A stretch of DNA of 33,246 nucleotides, from NCBI GenBank assembly GCA_028287035.1, contig JAQBQL010000164.1, positions 1-33,246 of the forward strand. Reading direction: 5' to 3'. Below are positions 31,935-33,246 of this stretch, piece by piece. Origin of the DNA: Labilithrix sp. (lineage in GTDB: Bacteria; Myxococcota; Polyangia; Polyangiales; Polyangiaceae). The notes beneath the pieces are model-generated. The model had not been told where the DNA came from. It did no database searches and saw only the letters and a program-made list of their open reading frames with translations. The position numbers were made by a program, and so were the translations under genes. Position 1 is the first letter of the stretch; each line of letters begins with the position of its first letter.

Positions 31935-32225
31935 CTACGCGCTGGCCTTGCGCTTTGCGGCCGCAGCGCCGTCGCCCTCACGCGCGGGAGCGACGTCCGG
32001 GCTCACCTTCACGATGCCGGGACGGACGACCTCGCCGGCACGCTGCGGGCCGCCCGAGCCGCCAGCGCCGCCAGCCTCGGAGGCGAGGAGCGCGCCGACG
32101 CCCTTGCAGCGCGGGCACACGTAGTCCTCGTCGTCCCACGCGCTGCCGGCGCGACCGAACGGGCCACCGCCCGCGCCGCCGCACGACGGGCACACGATTC
32201 GATCTGCCGAGAGCGCCGCTTCCAT
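31935..32225 (-). CDS. Small protein with two CxxCxGxG zinc-binding motifs
   Basis: A 96-residue product from ATG 32225; an upstream in-frame GTG at 32285 would add 20 residues. Two motifs, CPSCGGAG (C12, C15) and CPRCKGVG (C37, C40), resemble one zinc centre of the DnaJ cysteine-rich domain or a rubredoxin-like ribbon. An acidic DDEDY lies between them. The C-terminal half is Gly/Ala-rich and ends in basic KRKASA. No J domain is present. It may bind a partner or act as a metal-bound structural unit. Position just before manA suggests an operon without showing a shared function. Confidence 0.65.
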   Translation of the reverse strand: MEAALSADRIVCPSCGGAGGGPFGRAGSAWDDEDYVCPRCKGVGALLASEAGGAGGSGGPQRAGEVVRPGIVKVSPDVAPAREGDGAAAAKRKASA

Positions 32226-32234
32226 GCCGTACCA

Positions 32235-32240
32235 AAGGTA
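32235..32240 (-). promoter_or_regulatory. Possible -10 element (TACCTT) for the zinc-ribbon/manA/PrsW operon
   Basis: TACCTT is nine bases before ATG 32225 and would place the transcript start within three bases of it. It favours the ATG over GTG 32285. Confidence 0.4.
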
Positions 32241-32327
32241 GCACGCGCGTTCGAGGAGGGACCAGAACGCCGGCTCTTTCGGCACGGAAGCATGCAGCGA
32301 ACTTCCGCACGGCCGGGTCTTCCGTGT

Positions 32328-32333
32328 TAGCCT
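32328..32333 (+). promoter_or_regulatory. Possible -10 element (TAGCCT) for the last gene
   Basis: TAGCCT is ten bases before ATG 32344, predicting a leader of about three bases with no Shine-Dalgarno. Confidence 0.4.
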
Positions 32334-32343
32334 CGCGACTTCG

Positions 32344-33246
32344 ATGGCCAGCCCCCCTCTGGTCTTGCCGGGCGTCCTATTCGTCGGCGAAGACGACCGC
32401 GCTCGAATCGTTGCTCACACCGGCCCCGCTGCGGGCTGGTTCATACCCCGTGGCATCCTCGGATGGTCGACGGAGGTCTCGCTCGTCGGGCGCGAAGCGC
32501 TCACCGAGGAGATCCGTCGGGCGACGAAGATCGTCATGCCGGAAGAGCAGATTCCTCCTGCGCGCATGCCTCTCACCGCGCAGGCCGCGCAGAAGGCCCC
32601 GCTCGTCGCGGTCTCGAGCCGGCTCGCGTCCAAGCTCACCGCCGCGGGCATCCGCGTCCATACGGTCGGCGTCGACCGCATCACGAGCAGCTTCTATTAC
32701 ATCGCGGAAGGCGGCACCGAAGAGCCGGTCCGCGTCGAGGGTGACCTCGTCCAGTCCGTGGGAGCGATGCTCGGCGAGCGCGCCGACAATGCGGCCATCG
32801 AGCGCGTGCTCGACGGGCTCCCCGATCGCCTGCTCCGTGCGCTGTCGAAGGACCGCGTGAGCGAGCTCACCGTCGAGCTCGCGGCTGCCCTTCCCCGCGC
32901 CGCGGACGACGGCACCGGCAGCGCGAACATCGATCTCGAGTCGTTCGAGAAGGAGCTCTCCGGCCTCGTCGCCGGCAGCGAGAAGAACGGCAGGATCGCG
33001 CAGGACATCGCGAGCAGGCTCGCCGAGACGAACGAGCGCCGCATCGACGTTCCGCTCTACGGTGAGGCCCGCAAGGTCTCGCAGGGACCGTTCGACCTCG
33101 CGGTCGGCGAGCGCCGCGTGCCTCTGCCCACGTACGAACGCTGGGTGCTGAGCGCGCCGAGCGCCGCGCCCGTGTCGGCCAGCCAGGCGCGCCCCGCCTC
33201 GGTCCCCGACGCGGACGACGCGATGCTCGCCGGGCTCGACTCCGCC
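32344..33246 (+). CDS. Unrecognised protein (partial, runs off window end)
   Basis: 301 codons from ATG 32344 are open to the window edge. I do not recognise the family. The first 130 residues look like a compact alpha/beta domain (LVLPGVLFVGEDDRARIVAH, GWFIPRGILGWSTEVSLVGREALTEEI, LVAVSSRLASKLTAAGIRVHTVGVDRI). A helical, Leu/Glu-rich region with possible coiled coil follows (NAAIERVLDGLPDRLLRALSKDRVSELTVELAAALP, then FEKELSGLVAG). The visible end is Ala/Pro/Ser-rich. No signal peptide, membrane span or enzyme motif is visible. Codon use matches the neighbours (strong C/G third position), which supports it being real. Confidence 0.8.
   Translation, partial: MASPPLVLPGVLFVGEDDRARIVAHTGPAAGWFIPRGILGWSTEVSLVGREALTEEIRRATKIVMPEEQIPPARMPLTAQAAQKAPLVAVSSRLASKLTAAGIRVHTVGVDRITSSFYYIAEGGTEEPVRVEGDLVQSVGAMLGERADNAAIERVLDGLPDRLLRALSKDRVSELTVELAAALPRAADDGTGSANIDLESFEKELSGLVAGSEKNGRIAQDIASRLAETNERRIDVPLYGEARKVSQGPFDLAVGERRVPLPTYERWVLSAPSAAPVSASQARPASVPDADDAMLAGLDSA

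Noticed and set aside
1..33246. tRNA genes, insertion sequences, phage or attachment sites
   Set aside because: No TPsiC-type motif outside coding DNA, no transposase or integrase, no flanking direct repeats and no base-composition break were seen.

Overview
The window is a gene-dense, very GC-rich stretch that looks like chromosome of a myxobacterium-type bacterium (Myxococcota, probably class Polyangia). The evidence is: two eukaryote-like Ser/Thr kinases (one with an N-terminal zinc ribbon, one fused to an AAA ATPase and TPR tail); a protein of the DUF2378/TIGR02265 family, known essentially only from Myxococcota; a membrane-anchored tandem-FHA protein; lipoproteins with Asp-Ala-Gly-rich linkers; and a complete chemosensory operon without a receptor gene. 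The lineage call is inference. I see no tRNA, rRNA, insertion sequence, CRISPR array, phage gene or integration site, and no gene-free stretch longer than about 170 bases.

Layout. 1-1573 (-): Ser/Thr kinase, cut by the window start. 1688-3819 (+): scpA-scpB. 3816-4157 (-): small HTH protein. 4240-5265 (+): DUF4397-like lipoprotein. 5266-6657 (-): PmbA/TldE. 6717-7463 (+): DUF2378 protein. 7438-8031 (-): a bacterial caleosin. 8055-9326 and 9332-10678 (+): a membrane protein with an internally duplicated, unrecognised domain, then a DyP-type heme peroxidase. 10686-14456 (-): PknK-like kinase/ATPase. 14539-16071 (+): hybrid histidine kinase. 16068-23951 (-): seven-gene operon cheY-cheA-cheW-cheW-HEAT-cheR-cheB. 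24026-24775 (+): CinA/MoCF-domain protein. 24905-26074 (+): trypsin-like lipoprotein protease. 26079-27106 (-): PDZ lipoprotein and esterase. 27276-29431 (+): FHA membrane protein and free-methionine-R-sulfoxide reductase. 29436-32225 (-): zinc-ribbon protein, manA, PrsW protease. 32344-end (+): unrecognised protein, cut by the window end.

How the genes work together. The most unusual part is 7438-10678: a caleosin (in plants a heme peroxygenase of lipid bodies) divergent from a two-gene unit encoding a duplicated-domain membrane protein and a DyP peroxidase. This could be an uncharacterised peroxide/lipid-oxidation locus. The chemosensory operon has tightly overlapping genes. It contains a large HEAT-repeat protein and a cheW that appears to start at CTG behind a near-perfect Shine-Dalgarno sequence.

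Two window-wide patterns stand out. First, many genes at the head of a transcription unit have a TANNNT element only 6-10 bases before the start codon, suggesting leaderless or nearly leaderless mRNAs. Second, convergent genes share or abut their stop codons, leaving no room for ordinary intergenic terminators. Promoter and start calls are by eye.
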